Of a stretch of 64,000 bases of DNA, positions 1 through 8,414 are shown one piece after another. Position numbers and translations under genes: made by a program. Location of the stretch: assembly GCA_964647545.1 (NCBI GenBank), contig CAZYHS010000003.1, positions 41,655 to 105,654 of the forward strand. Direction: 5' to 3'. The notes under the pieces are model-generated. The model saw only the letters and a program-made list of their open reading frames with translations. It searched no databases and was not told where the DNA came from. Positions within the stretch are counted from its first letter, which is position 1, and each line of letters starts with the position of its first letter. This DNA is from CAZYHS01 sp964647545 (lineage in GTDB: Bacteria > UBA10199 > GCA-002796325 > 1-14-0-20-49-13).

Positions 1-183
1 TATAAAGAGCTGAAAAATTTCGGAGATGAGCTTTCATACGCCAAAGAGCTTATAAAACAAAATACGCGGCGCTTTGCAAAACGCCAACTGACGTGGTTTA
101 GGGCGGATAAGGACATTATGTGGTTCAAGTCCGAAGAGAGAGATAAAATTAAAAAAGTTGTGGCGAATTTTTTTGACGAATGA
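1..183 (+). CDS. miaA: tRNA dimethylallyltransferase MiaA, C-terminal end (partial)
   Basis: The first 60 codons are open in frame 1 and stop at TGA 181-183. The peptide contains IKQNTRRFAKRQLTWFR, the conserved C-terminal helix of MiaA, which puts a dimethylallyl group on A37 of tRNAs reading UNN codons. The start and the nucleotide-binding part lie before the window. The enolase gene begins 57 bases downstream on the same strand. The identification rests on this one well-conserved block, which is characteristic of the family. Confidence 0.85.
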   Translation, partial: YKELKNFGDELSYAKELIKQNTRRFAKRQLTWFRADKDIMWFKSEERDKIKKVVANFFDE

Positions 184-240
184 TAGGTGCGCCACGCGTT
201 CGCAGCGTTAACTAAACAACAAAAATCAAAGGAGAAATAT

Positions 241-1530
241 ATGTCAAAGATCAAGACAGTGCACGCCAGAGAGATTCTCGACTCGCGCGGTAATCCGACA
301 GTTGAAGTCGATGTGACCACCGACGACGGGTTTTTCGGCCGTGCTGCAGTTCCGAGCGGCGCGTCAACGGGCATTCATGAAGCCCTTGAGCTTCGCGACG
401 GCGACAAAGGCCGTTACCTCGGCAAGGGTGTGAGCAAGGCCGTTCATAACGTCAACGAGCACATTGCAAAGAAAGTTATCGGAATGCCGGTTTGTGAACA
501 GGCATCTCTTGACAGGGCGATGCTTGAACTCGACGGCACAAAGAACAAAGACAAGCTCGGCGCAAACGCAATTTTAGGCGTTTCCATGGCTGCGGCGCGT
601 GCGGCGGCGGCTTCAAGAAAGATGCCCCTTTACCGTTACATCGCCGAACTTTTCGGAACGAAAGAGCTGAAGATGCCCGTTCCTATGATGAACATCTTAA
701 ACGGCGGCGAGCATGCCGACAATAACGTTGACATTCAGGAATGGATGATCATGCCGGTTGGCGCTCCTAGCTTCACCGAAGCCATTCGTATGGGCGCTGA
801 AATCTTTCATTCGCTCAAGAAGGTCTTAAAGGACAAAAAATATAACACAGGTGTCGGCGACGAAGGCGGCTTTGCTCCCAACCTTAAGTCGAATCAGGAA
901 GCTCTCGATGTCATTATGACCGCGATCGCGGCCGCCGGTTACAAGGCAGGTAAGGACGTCGTTTTCGCTATCGACGCGGCTTCAAGCTCTTTCTTTGAAG
1001 ACGGCAAATACGTCATGGAAGCCGAGGCAAAACCTAACAAAAGCTCGGCCGAAATGATCGAGTGGTACAAAAATCTCGTCGATAAATATCCCATGATGTC
1101 GATCGAAGACGGTTTGGCCGAAGACGATTGGGACGGTTGGGAAGCGATGACGAATGAGCTCGGTAAAAAGATACAGATCGTCGGCGACGATCTTTTTGTG
1201 ACAAATCCTGAGCGTTTGAACACGGGCATTAAAAAAGGCATCGCGAACTCGATCCTTATTAAGCTCAATCAGATCGGTTCATTGACCGAAACTCTCGACA
1301 CTATTCGCATGGCTCACAACGCCGGTTACACCACCGTCATAAGCCACCGTTCAGGCGAAACTGAAGATAGCTTTATCGCAGATCTTGCGGTTGGAACCGC
1401 GGCCGGACAGATCAAAACAGGAAGCGCTTCAAGATCGGACCGAATAGCGAAATATAACCAGTTGATCAGAATTGAAGAGGAGCTCAAGGGGCAGGTTAAG
1501 TATCCCGGAATTTCGGCTCTGAACAAATAA
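241..1530 (+). CDS. eno: Enolase (2-phosphoglycerate dehydratase)
   Basis: This is a full-length enolase of 429 residues, the glycolytic enzyme converting 2-phosphoglycerate to phosphoenolpyruvate in the cytoplasm. Visible landmarks are HAREILDSRGNPTVEV at the N-terminus, GDEGGFAPN near residue 206 (catalytic Glu), the Mg2+ ligand segments FAIDAAS, MSIEDGL and VGDDLF, the signature ILIKLNQIGSLTET near 338 with the catalytic Lys, and ISHRSGETED. The ATG at 241 is chosen because AAAGGAGA lies just upstream and the protein then begins MSKIKTVHARE as in other enolases; an in-frame GTG at 187 would add an unconserved extension. A hairpin-rich repeat follows immediately and may end the transcript. 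Confidence 0.98.
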   Translation: MSKIKTVHAREILDSRGNPTVEVDVTTDDGFFGRAAVPSGASTGIHEALELRDGDKGRYLGKGVSKAVHNVNEHIAKKVIGMPVCEQASLDRAMLELDGTKNKDKLGANAILGVSMAAARAAAASRKMPLYRYIAELFGTKELKMPVPMMNILNGGEHADNNVDIQEWMIMPVGAPSFTEAIRMGAEIFHSLKKVLKDKKYNTGVGDEGGFAPNLKSNQEALDVIMTAIAAAGYKAGKDVVFAIDAASSSFFEDGKYVMEAEAKPNKSSAEMIEWYKNLVDKYPMMSIEDGLAEDDWDGWEAMTNELGKKIQIVGDDLFVTNPERLNTGIKKGIANSILIKLNQIGSLTETLDTIRMAHNAGYTTVISHRSGETEDSFIADLAVGTAAGQIKTGSASRSDRIAKYNQLIRIEEELKGQVKYPGISALNK

Positions 1531-1537
1531 TGTGCGT

Positions 1538-1603
1538 GTCATCCCCGTGAAAACGGGGATCCAGTTAACGCAAAGGATTCCCGCTTAAAGCAGCGGGAAT
1601 GAC
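1538..1603. repeat. Double-hairpin palindromic repeat (GTCAT...ATGAC ends)
   Basis: A 66-bp element fills the eno-rimI gap. It opens with GTCATCCCCG and closes with CGGGAATGAC. Inside are two perfect hairpins: ATCCCCGT-GAAA-ACGGGGAT at 1541-1560, and a 9-bp stem ATTCCCGCT/AGCGGGAAT at 1577-1600. The form matches the short CATTCCCGC-type dispersed repeats known from several bacterial genomes (dRS3-like), but I cannot count copies outside this window. It may act as a terminator or mRNA-stabilising structure for eno. rimI begins only 8 bases after it. Confidence 0.7.
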
Positions 1604-1611
1604 AAATTAAG

Positions 1612-2061
1612 ATGCAAGTTGCAAAAGTGCGGCGGATGAAAGATGCAGACCTTCCTCGCGTGTGCGAAATCGAGGACGCATCTTTCTCCGCCCCTTTTCC
1701 TTTAAAACTCTACGAAGCCATGATGCAGGTGCCTAGCTTTGTGGGTTTTGTCGTCGAGGCCGGCGGCCTAATTACCGCTTACATGGTATATTCGCTAGTG
1801 GCCGACCAGATGGAAATCATCACCATTGCGGTTGCCGCTACGGAACGCCGCAAAGGCTATGCCAAGCTCTTGATGCAGAAATTGATCGACGACGCTAAAG
1901 CTGTCGGTGTTTCGTCGATTTTCCTAGAGGTCAGAAGAAATAATCTTGGCGCTCATACTCTCTATTCATCGTTTGGATTTGTAGATGTCGGCGTTCGTCG
2001 CGGTTATTATAAGGACAACGGCGAAGATGCCATCACCATGTCGATGTCGCTTCATTCATAA
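1612..2061 (+). CDS. rimI: Ribosomal-protein S18 alanine N-acetyltransferase RimI-like (GNAT)
   Basis: A 149-residue single-domain GNAT acetyltransferase. The N-terminus (VRRMKDADLPRVCEIEDASF) and the acetyl-CoA pyrophosphate-binding loop RRKGYAK near residues 79-85 are those of RimI. The later EVRRNNLGAHTLYSSFGF segment is the usual RimI block with the N..A..LY..FGF signature. RimI acetylates the N-terminal Ala of ribosomal protein S18, although related enzymes act on other proteins. It starts directly after the double-hairpin repeat, and no strong ribosome-binding site is visible. The family call is firm; the exact substrate is inferred. Confidence 0.85.
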   Translation: MQVAKVRRMKDADLPRVCEIEDASFSAPFPLKLYEAMMQVPSFVGFVVEAGGLITAYMVYSLVADQMEIITIAVAATERRKGYAKLLMQKLIDDAKAVGVSSIFLEVRRNNLGAHTLYSSFGFVDVGVRRGYYKDNGEDAITMSMSLHS

Positions 2062-2110
2062 CGTTCGGTCTTCTTTACAAGGCCGCTTTATTTGTGTATA
2101 AAATCGGGAA

Positions 2111-2881
2111 ATGAAAGACATACTCGCTTTAGTTACCCTCAACGAAAACATCGAAGGTCCTTACTGGAAAATGAGGCTATCGACCGGCTGGAGAACTTAT
2201 GACGCCGGCCAGTTTGTGATGCTGGGAATCCCCGGAGGGGCTTTTTTGCGCAGGCCGTTCGGCATCGCTTCACTTGAAAAAGGAGAGGCCGAGCTCTGTT
2301 ATAAAGTTGTTGGAAGTGCAACCGAGCTGCTCACAAAGATTAAAAAAGGGGCTACGACTCGGGTCATCGGGCCAATCGGTCGAGGTTTCAAATTCTCGGC
2401 GGCGCAAAAAAACGATGAACACTTTCTTGTCGCCGGCGGCTATGGGATCGCGCCGATATACGGACTTGCAAAGTCGTTAAGAGATACAAAATTTAATGTC
2501 AGTCTTTTTTACGGCGCCCGCACAGAAAACGATCTTCTCTATACAAAAGAGATAAAAAAGATCGGAGCACATTTAAAGCTCGCGACCGAGGACGGTTCGG
2601 AAGGGTATAAAGGGCTCGTTACCGAAGAGCTGGTCGCCGCGATATCGGCCGCCAAGGGGAGGGTTCACATTTATGCGTGCGGTCCCAACCCGATGCTCAA
2701 GGCGGTCAAAGAAATATCCGACAACTCGGAGAAAGTATCTTCCTGCCAGCTTTCCCTTGAAGAATACATGGCCTGCGGCGTCGGCGTATGCTCTGGCTGT
2801 GTTGTGAAAGATTCGAGCGGCAACTATGTCAGGGTCTGCACCGAAGGGCCTGTTTTTGATTCCAGCGAGATAAAATTATGA
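2111..2881 (+). CDS. pyrK: Dihydroorotate dehydrogenase electron-transfer subunit PyrK
   Basis: This 256-residue protein is the FAD/[2Fe-2S] subunit that passes electrons from PyrD type 1B to NAD+. The N-terminal half is a ferredoxin-reductase-type FAD barrel (AGQFVMLGIPG, LRRPFGIAS). The middle has the NAD-binding glycine stretch VAGGYGIAPIYGLAK. The C-terminus carries the cluster cysteines in MACGVGVCSGC plus a later VCTEGPVF (about residues 220-247). Its stop overlaps the pyrD start by four bases (ATGA), the usual coupled arrangement. The pair makes an NAD-linked dihydroorotate dehydrogenase that works without a respiratory quinone. Confidence 0.93.
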   Translation: MKDILALVTLNENIEGPYWKMRLSTGWRTYDAGQFVMLGIPGGAFLRRPFGIASLEKGEAELCYKVVGSATELLTKIKKGATTRVIGPIGRGFKFSAAQKNDEHFLVAGGYGIAPIYGLAKSLRDTKFNVSLFYGARTENDLLYTKEIKKIGAHLKLATEDGSEGYKGLVTEELVAAISAAKGRVHIYACGPNPMLKAVKEISDNSEKVSSCQLSLEEYMACGVGVCSGCVVKDSSGNYVRVCTEGPVFDSSEIKL

Positions 2882-3810
2882 AGCCAAATACCGTCGTAGA
2901 TATTTGCGGGCTCAAGCTCAAAAATCCCGTGACAGTCGCTAGCGGAACCTTCGCCTACGGAGAGGAATTCCATAATAATTTCTACGATATTTCAAGGTTG
3001 GGAGCTGTCTTCACAAAAGGTATCAGCCTTCAGCCTCGCCTCGGCAATCCGACGCCGCGCGTAGTTGAAACGCCGTCCGGAATGCTCAATGCTATCGGGT
3101 TGCAAAATGTCGGATTGCAAAAATTCATCGACGAAAAACTCCCGTTTCTTTCAAACGCCGGCGCCACAACCATCGTAAATATCTTCGGTGAGACCGAACA
3201 CGACTACGTGGAAATTGCTTCAAAGCTCAACGAGCAACCGGCGGTTTCCGCTTTAGAACTCAACATCAGCTGCCCGAACGTAAAGGCGGGCGGAGTGCAG
3301 TTCGGCATCGATCCGGCTCTGGCCGCGTCTGTCACAAAAAAGGTCAAAGCGGCGACAAAAAAAATCTTGATCGTCAAGGTTTCGCCTAACTGCGGCAATA
3401 TCAAATTGATGGCAAAAAGCCTCGCCGATGCCGGTGCAGACGCATTGTCAGTCATCAATACTTTGACAGGCATGTCGGTCGATCTAAAAACTAGGCGTCC
3501 TCGCATCGCTAACGTGGTAGCGGGGTTGAGCGGGCCTGCAATTAAGCCGGTCGCCCTTCGCATGGTGTGGGAATCTTTTAATGCTTTGAAATCAGATGGA
3601 CATAAAGTTCCGATCATCGGTATCGGCGGTATCATGAATGCTACAGACGCGCTTGAATTCATACTTTGCGGCGCTGCAGCGGTTCAGGTCGGTACCGCGA
3701 ACTTTGTCAATCCCATGGCTGCCGTTGAAATCATAGGCGGCATAGAAAAATTCCTCGTTGAAAATAATATTTCCGACGTAAACGAGCTCGTCGGCGCGCT
3801 CGTCGCTTAA
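2878..3810 (+). CDS. pyrD: Dihydroorotate dehydrogenase catalytic subunit, class 1B
   Basis: A 310-residue FMN TIM-barrel enzyme oxidising dihydroorotate to orotate in pyrimidine synthesis. The active-site loop LNISCPNVKAGG near residues 127-138 has the cysteine base that separates class 1 from the serine-using class 2. GIGGIMNATDALEFILCGA near the end is the FMN phosphate-binding region. LGNPTPRVVETPSGMLNAIG is the substrate loop of the 1B type. Start and stop are coupled to pyrK (4-base overlap) and, with a 1-base gap, to rluD, so pyrK-pyrD-rluD-pgeF look like one transcript. Confidence 0.96.
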   Translation: MKPNTVVDICGLKLKNPVTVASGTFAYGEEFHNNFYDISRLGAVFTKGISLQPRLGNPTPRVVETPSGMLNAIGLQNVGLQKFIDEKLPFLSNAGATTIVNIFGETEHDYVEIASKLNEQPAVSALELNISCPNVKAGGVQFGIDPALAASVTKKVKAATKKILIVKVSPNCGNIKLMAKSLADAGADALSVINTLTGMSVDLKTRRPRIANVVAGLSGPAIKPVALRMVWESFNALKSDGHKVPIIGIGGIMNATDALEFILCGAAAVQVGTANFVNPMAAVEIIGGIEKFLVENNISDVNELVGALVA

Positions 3811-3811
3811 A

Positions 3812-4777
3812 ATGAAATTCAAAGCACATGAAAATGATGCCGGTATGCGACTAGACGTTTTTATTTCGTCAAAATGCGAAGGTGTGTCGCGCTCACAGGC
3901 AAAAAAACTGATCGACTCCGGTTTTGTGACGATCGGCGAAAGAACTATCGATAAGGCGTCTCACGAGATCGATTTTGGAGACCTTGTGGAAGTCGCCATG
4001 CCTAAGGTAAAGCACGTCGGTCTTGTGGCGCAAGATATACCTTTGGATATTGTTTACGAAGATAGCGACATCATCGTCATTAATAAAGCGGCCGGCATGG
4101 TCGTTCATCCTGCGGCCGGAAATCATGACGGTACGCTAGTTAACGCGCTTATGCATCACTGCCGCGACCTTGGCGGGATTTCGGGAGAATTACGTCCCGG
4201 GATCGTCCATAGGCTCGACAAAGATACCAGCGGACTTATAATCGTCGCAAAGAATGACCGTTCAATGGCCTCTCTTATGGCTCAGTTCAAATCGAGAAGC
4301 GTTGAAAAACGTTACACCGCAATACTTTGGGGGATGTTAAAAAATTTAAAAGGGACGATATCTGCGCCGATTGGCAGAAGTGCCGTCAATCGTAAGAAGA
4401 TGTCTGTGCGCGCAAAGCACGGGCGAGATGCTGTGACGCATTTCGCCGTTGAAAAACGATTCGGAAATATGGCGACGCTGGTCGATGTTTTACTTGGTAC
4501 GGGTCGTACGCATCAAATTAGAGTCCATTTTTCGTCGATAGGGCATCCCATACTTGGAGACTCGACCTACGGCCGCGCACGCGAAATTCCGTGCAAAAAA
4601 TCCGATTCGAACGATCTAAAAGCTCTCGCACAGTCGATAAAAAATACAAGCCGCACAATGCTGCACTCAAGGGTTCTTTCTATCGATCATCCGACCACCG
4701 ACAAACGCATGACTTTTGAGGCTCAGCTGCCGCAGGATATGAGGAGCTTACTAGATGACTTCAACAGGGTTTATTAA
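3812..4777 (+). CDS. rluD: 23S rRNA pseudouridine synthase, RluD/RluA family
   Basis: A 321-residue pseudouridine synthase with an N-terminal S4 RNA-binding domain (about residues 12-75, GMRLDVFISSK then SRSQAKKLIDSG). The catalytic domain has HRLDKDTSGLIIVAK around residues 132-146, where the Asp is the nucleophile. GRTHQIRVHFSSIGHPILGD further on is the second RluA-family signature. RluD modifies helix 69 of 23S rRNA and is typically S4-bearing, as here, so RluD is more likely than RluA or RluC. Its end overlaps the start of pgeF by 23 bases. Confidence 0.9.
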   Translation: MKFKAHENDAGMRLDVFISSKCEGVSRSQAKKLIDSGFVTIGERTIDKASHEIDFGDLVEVAMPKVKHVGLVAQDIPLDIVYEDSDIIVINKAAGMVVHPAAGNHDGTLVNALMHHCRDLGGISGELRPGIVHRLDKDTSGLIIVAKNDRSMASLMAQFKSRSVEKRYTAILWGMLKNLKGTISAPIGRSAVNRKKMSVRAKHGRDAVTHFAVEKRFGNMATLVDVLLGTGRTHQIRVHFSSIGHPILGDSTYGRAREIPCKKSDSNDLKALAQSIKNTSRTMLHSRVLSIDHPTTDKRMTFEAQLPQDMRSLLDDFNRVY

Positions 4778-5426
4778 ATCTCAACTTCTGGAACAGGCCG
4801 GCGTTAAGCACGCGTTTGGGCTTAAGAAATATTCGCTCATCGATTATCTGATCGATTTTGAAATTCCGTCTGCAAAATTCTTCAAGACGAATCAAATGCA
4901 TGGCGACAACATCGTCGTTTTAAAGAGCGTTTCCGATAAAGATGTTCTAATTGAAGCCGATGCTTTTGTGACGAGCGAAGAGGGCGTCGTCCCTTTCGTT
5001 AGAACTGCAGATTGCGTTCCTATACTTTTAAGTGACCCGGTTAAAGGTATTGTAGCTGCGGTTCACGCCGGTTGGCGGGGAACGGCTAAAGAAATAGTTG
5101 CAAAGACGGTCGCATTCATGTCTGAAAAATTCGGTTCTTCCTCTGAAAATATCTGCGCGGCAATTGGACCGGCGATTGGCGCTTCGTGTTTTGAGGTCGG
5201 GGCTGAGGCTGTCGAAGGATTAAAAACCTTTTCAAGGTTCATCATACCAAAAGACGACAACAAGTTCTTGGTCGATCTAAAAAAAATCAACTCGGCACAA
5301 CTTTTATCATGCGGAGTTTCTAAGATCGACACGCTCGATATTTGCAACCATTGCGACACTAGATTTGCTTCTTACCGTCGCGATAGGTACGATTCGGCAA
5401 GACAGGTAAGTTTTATTTGCAGATAA
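4755..5426 (+). CDS. pgeF: Peptidoglycan editing factor PgeF / YfiH-family multicopper-like protein
   Basis: A 223-residue member of the YfiH/YlmD/LACC1 family (Cu-oxidase_4 fold). Conserved metal-site blocks are FVRTADCVPIL near residue 82, AAVHAGWRGTAKEIV near 103 and AIGPAIGASCFEVG near 136, with the C-terminal ICNHCDTRFASYRRD. Family members have been reported as polyphenol oxidases, purine nucleoside phosphorylases and, in E. coli, a factor preventing wrong amino acids in peptidoglycan precursors. The gene commonly follows rluD, and here it overlaps rluD by 23 bases. The biochemical role in this organism is not settled by sequence. Confidence 0.88.
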   Translation: MTSTGFIKSQLLEQAGVKHAFGLKKYSLIDYLIDFEIPSAKFFKTNQMHGDNIVVLKSVSDKDVLIEADAFVTSEEGVVPFVRTADCVPILLSDPVKGIVAAVHAGWRGTAKEIVAKTVAFMSEKFGSSSENICAAIGPAIGASCFEVGAEAVEGLKTFSRFIIPKDDNKFLVDLKKINSAQLLSCGVSKIDTLDICNHCDTRFASYRRDRYDSARQVSFICR

Positions 5427-5433
5427 AACAAAT

Positions 5434-5473
5434 AAAAAGCCCGACTGTGCATTTTGCAAGTCGGGCTTTTTTT
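5434..5473. terminator. Bidirectional rho-independent terminator between pgeF and dnaK
   Basis: The stem GCCCGACT/AGTCGGGC with a 12-base loop is flanked by AAAAA on the left and TTTTTTT on the right. It can therefore end transcripts from both convergent genes, pgeF (plus) and dnaK (minus). Confidence 0.9.
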
Positions 5474-5487
5474 GCGTCAATCGACCG

Positions 5488-7425
5488 TTATTCTTTAGTT
5501 TCGGTAAATTCGGCATCGACAACTTTTTCATCTTTCTTTTTCTCTTCGCCGCTTCCGCCGTTTGACTCGCCACCGCCACCTTGAGAACCGCCGGATCCAG
5601 CCGGTCCTTTATCTCCGCCTTGGGCTGCGTTGGCTTTGTACATGGCTTCGGCCATTTTGTGGCTTGCTTTTGTCAGAGCTTCCATCGTCTCTTTGATTTT
5701 CGATGCATCTTTCAGCTCAAGTGCCTTCTTGCAATCTGCTAAGGCAGCGTCGAGAGCCGAGGCGTCTCCAACCGGGATTTTCTCGCGGTTCTCTTTGAGC
5801 ATTTTCTCTGTGTTGTAAACAAGGGCGTCGGCCTGATTTCTGATCTCGATCTCTTCGCGGCGCTTTTTGTCGTCGCCTTCGTGTTCCTTTGCGGTCTTGA
5901 CAATCTTTTCGATGTCGTCCTTTTGCAAGCCGCTCGACGCTGTGATCGTGATGTGCTGCTCTTTATTGGTCGCCTTGTCCTTTGCCGTTACGTGGACTAT
6001 GCCGTTGGCGTCGATGTCGAATGTGACTTCGATCTGCGGCACTCCGCGCGGCGCCGACGGGATCCCGTCGAGAATGAATCTGCCCAGAGTTCTGTTGTCT
6101 GCGGCCATTTCACGTTCGCCCTGCATGACGTGGATTTCAACGCTTGTCTGACTATCGGCCGCGGTAGAGAAGACTTGGCTCTTTCGAGTCGGAATGGTCG
6201 TATTGCGTTCAATGAGCTTGGTCATGACGCCGCCCAAGGTTTCGATGCCCAGAGAGAGCGGGGTGACATCGAGCAGCAAAACGTCTTTAACGTCGCCCGC
6301 CAAAACTCCGGCCTGAACCGCTGCTCCGGCTGCGACAACTTCGTCGGGGTTAACTCCTTTGTGAGGTTCTTTGCCGAAGAAGCTCTTGACCATTTCCTGC
6401 ACCTTCGGGATACGGATCGAACCGCCGACCAAAACTACTTCGTCGATGTCGGACGCTTTTTTACCCGCGTCGGCAAGTGCTTTTTTGCACGGCTCGAGAG
6501 TTCTTTGAAGAATGTCGTCGACAAGTGCTTCAAACTTTGCGCGCGTCATGCGCATGACAAAGTGTTTCGGACCGGTAGCGTCGGCGGTGAGGAACGGCAG
6601 GTTGATCTCGGTCTCCATAACGTTGGAGAGTTCGATCTTTGCCTTTTCGGCCGCTTCGCGCAAACGCTGAATGACCATTTTGTCGTGGCTGACATCGATG
6701 CCGTTCTCTTTTTTGAACTCGACGATGAAGTGCTCCATGAGACGCTGGTCGATGTTGTCGCCGCCAAGATGCGTGTCGCCGTTTGTGGAGACGACTTCGA
6801 CTACGTTTTCGCCGACATCGAGAATGGAAATGTCGAATGTGCCGCCGCCGAAATCAAAAACCGCGATCGTTTCGTCTTTCTTTTTGTCGAGGCCGTAGGC
6901 AAGAGCTGCCGCCGTCGGTTCGTTCACGATGCGTTTTACGTTGAGGCCCGCGATCTGGCCGGCGTCTTTTGTGGCCTGACGCTGGCTGTCGTTGAAATAC
7001 GCCGGAACTGTAATGACCGCGTCGGTGACCTTTTCGCCGAGATAATCTTCAGCCGCCTTTTTAAGTTTGCGAAGGACGTGGGCGGAGATTTCGGGAGGGG
7101 AGATTTTCTTTCCGTCAACGTCAACCGCTACGTCGCCGTTATCGGCACGGCAGACTTTGTACGGGACCATTTTAATTTCTTCGGGGACTTCGTCGTATTT
7201 GCGCCCCATGAAGCGCTTAATTGAATAGATAGTCTTTTCGGGGTTGACGACAGCCTGACGTTTGGCGATTTTTCCAACTACGACTTCGCCATCTTTTTGC
7301 CATGCCACAACCGACGGGGTGATGCGGTCTCCCTCTTCGTTAACGATCACCTTGGGGGCGCCCCCTTCCATGATTGCGACCACGGAGTTTGTCGTTCCAA
7401 GGTCGATACCTATCATTTTCGCCAT
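5488..7425 (-). CDS. dnaK: Chaperone protein DnaK (Hsp70)
   Basis: A full-length Hsp70 of 645 residues. The ATPase domain begins MIGIDLGTTNSVVAIMEGG, followed by VFDFGGGTFDISILD and VGGSIRIPKVQ, all phosphate-binding signatures. The substrate-binding domain has LLLDVTPLSLGIETLGGVMT, and the C-terminus is a Gly-rich tail ending in an acidic VVDAEF-type segment as in bacterial DnaK. It folds and protects proteins in the cytoplasm. Neither grpE nor dnaJ is adjacent. The ATG at 7425 is preceded by AAAGGAGC. No CIRCE operator was found upstream, so HrcA control is not supported here. Convergent with pgeF across a shared terminator. Confidence 0.98.
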   Translation of the reverse strand: MAKMIGIDLGTTNSVVAIMEGGAPKVIVNEEGDRITPSVVAWQKDGEVVVGKIAKRQAVVNPEKTIYSIKRFMGRKYDEVPEEIKMVPYKVCRADNGDVAVDVDGKKISPPEISAHVLRKLKKAAEDYLGEKVTDAVITVPAYFNDSQRQATKDAGQIAGLNVKRIVNEPTAAALAYGLDKKKDETIAVFDFGGGTFDISILDVGENVVEVVSTNGDTHLGGDNIDQRLMEHFIVEFKKENGIDVSHDKMVIQRLREAAEKAKIELSNVMETEINLPFLTADATGPKHFVMRMTRAKFEALVDDILQRTLEPCKKALADAGKKASDIDEVVLVGGSIRIPKVQEMVKSFFGKEPHKGVNPDEVVAAGAAVQAGVLAGDVKDVLLLDVTPLSLGIETLGGVMTKLIERNTTIPTRKSQVFSTAADSQTSVEIHVMQGEREMAADNRTLGRFILDGIPSAPRGVPQIEVTFDIDANGIVHVTAKDKATNKEQHITITASSGLQKDDIEKIVKTAKEHEGDDKKRREEIEIRNQADALVYNTEKMLKENREKIPVGDASALDAALADCKKALELKDASKIKETMEALTKASHKMAEAMYKANAAQGGDKGPAGSGGSQGGGGESNGGSGEEKKKDEKVVDAEFTETKE

Positions 7426-7603
7426 ATAAATCGCTCCTTTACGTTGTTTTGTTATAGCGACACGTTATTTGCCGCGCGTGAGGTACCAGATGTAGCCGGT
7501 GAGGTTGAAAGTCAAGGGCAAGTCTTGAAAATATTTAAAAAAATTGAATTTTTGTGGGGCTCACCGTATAAGTGCCCGAAACTTAAGGAAAGGTAAGAAT
7601 AGC

Positions 7604-8317
7604 ATGCAGCAGGGCTTAAAAAGCGTCTATCACAATATTGCCAAGAGGTATGAGCTGGCAAACCACCTTTTGACGTTCGGTCTCGACTCATTGTGGCGGA
7701 AAAGGGCAGTTAAAACTGCGGTTTCGAACCTGCCTGATGGGCGATTAAATGGCGATTTGAGGGTGCTCGATATGTGTTCCGGCACCGGCGAGACTGCCTC
7801 AATGCTTGTTGAAGCCTCTCCGGACGGAACTCAGATTTTTGCGGCGGACTATTCGCCCGAAATGCTTGAAGTCGCGCAGAGCAAGAAAAATGCCCTGAGG
7901 ATCGAATTTACAAGAGCCGACGCGAATTTGCTCCCGTTTCCCGACAGTTTTTTTGACGTCGTCACGATCACGTTCGCCTTACGGAATTTGCATCCGACAA
8001 AAGAGGCGTTTTTAGAATGTCTTGGCGAACTTTTTCGTGTGCTAAAAAATGGCGGGGCCCTTGTGACCCTTGAAACAAGTCAGCCGAAAAATTCGTTCGT
8101 AAGAAAACTTTTCCAAATCTACGTTAAGGCGCTTGTCTATCCTCTCGGCAGGTTTGCGACCGCAAACGCCGCCGGATTTAAATATCTTTCCTCCTCTATT
8201 TTAAAATTCTATCCGGCCGAAGAGCTAAAAACCGCTCTTTTATCAGCGGGCTTTTCCGAGGTCCGTTTTAAACGCATGACGTTTGGCGCGGTCGCGTTGC
8301 ACGTCTCAAAAAAATAG
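7604..8317 (+). CDS. ubiE: Menaquinone/ubiquinone C-methyltransferase UbiE/MenG
   Basis: A 237-residue SAM-dependent methyltransferase of the UbiE/COQ5 family, methylating the quinone ring in menaquinone or ubiquinone synthesis. The SAM motif LDMCSGTGET lies near residues 55-64. The UbiE signature FPDSFFDVVTITFALRNL follows, then ELFRVLKNGGALVTLE. The first residues (VYHNIAKRYELANHLLTFGLD) are typical. The ATG at 7604 is chosen because AAGGAAAGG lies about 10 bases upstream; a longer reading from 7544 has no conserved extension. The gene is divergent from dnaK. With no other quinone gene here, the choice between menaquinone and ubiquinone is open. Confidence 0.92.
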   Translation: MQQGLKSVYHNIAKRYELANHLLTFGLDSLWRKRAVKTAVSNLPDGRLNGDLRVLDMCSGTGETASMLVEASPDGTQIFAADYSPEMLEVAQSKKNALRIEFTRADANLLPFPDSFFDVVTITFALRNLHPTKEAFLECLGELFRVLKNGGALVTLETSQPKNSFVRKLFQIYVKALVYPLGRFATANAAGFKYLSSSILKFYPAEELKTALLSAGFSEVRFKRMTFGAVALHVSKK

Positions 8318-8414
8318 CGTTTTCCGGCCATATTTTGCGTCGAATTTTTTATTTGAAAATTGTAGCCAAGTTATGCCATACGTCCGGCCTCGTTCTTTGA
8401 ACATCTGTAATTTT

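Noticed and set aside
187..240. N-terminal extension of enolase from GTG 187
   Set aside because: The extension is not enolase-like, and a strong ribosome-binding site sits directly before ATG 241.
5881..7224. 447-codon open frame on the strand opposite dnaK
   Set aside because: It is entirely antisense to dnaK, rich in Asp/Arg/Val by codon complementarity, with no ribosome-binding site. Long antisense frames over dnaK are a classic artefact.
7426..7603. Heat-shock elements (CIRCE or sigma-32 promoter) upstream of dnaK
   Set aside because: No TTAGCACTC inverted repeat and no CCCCAT-type -10. A weak TTGACT with a short-spaced TACATC on the minus strand was too poor to report.
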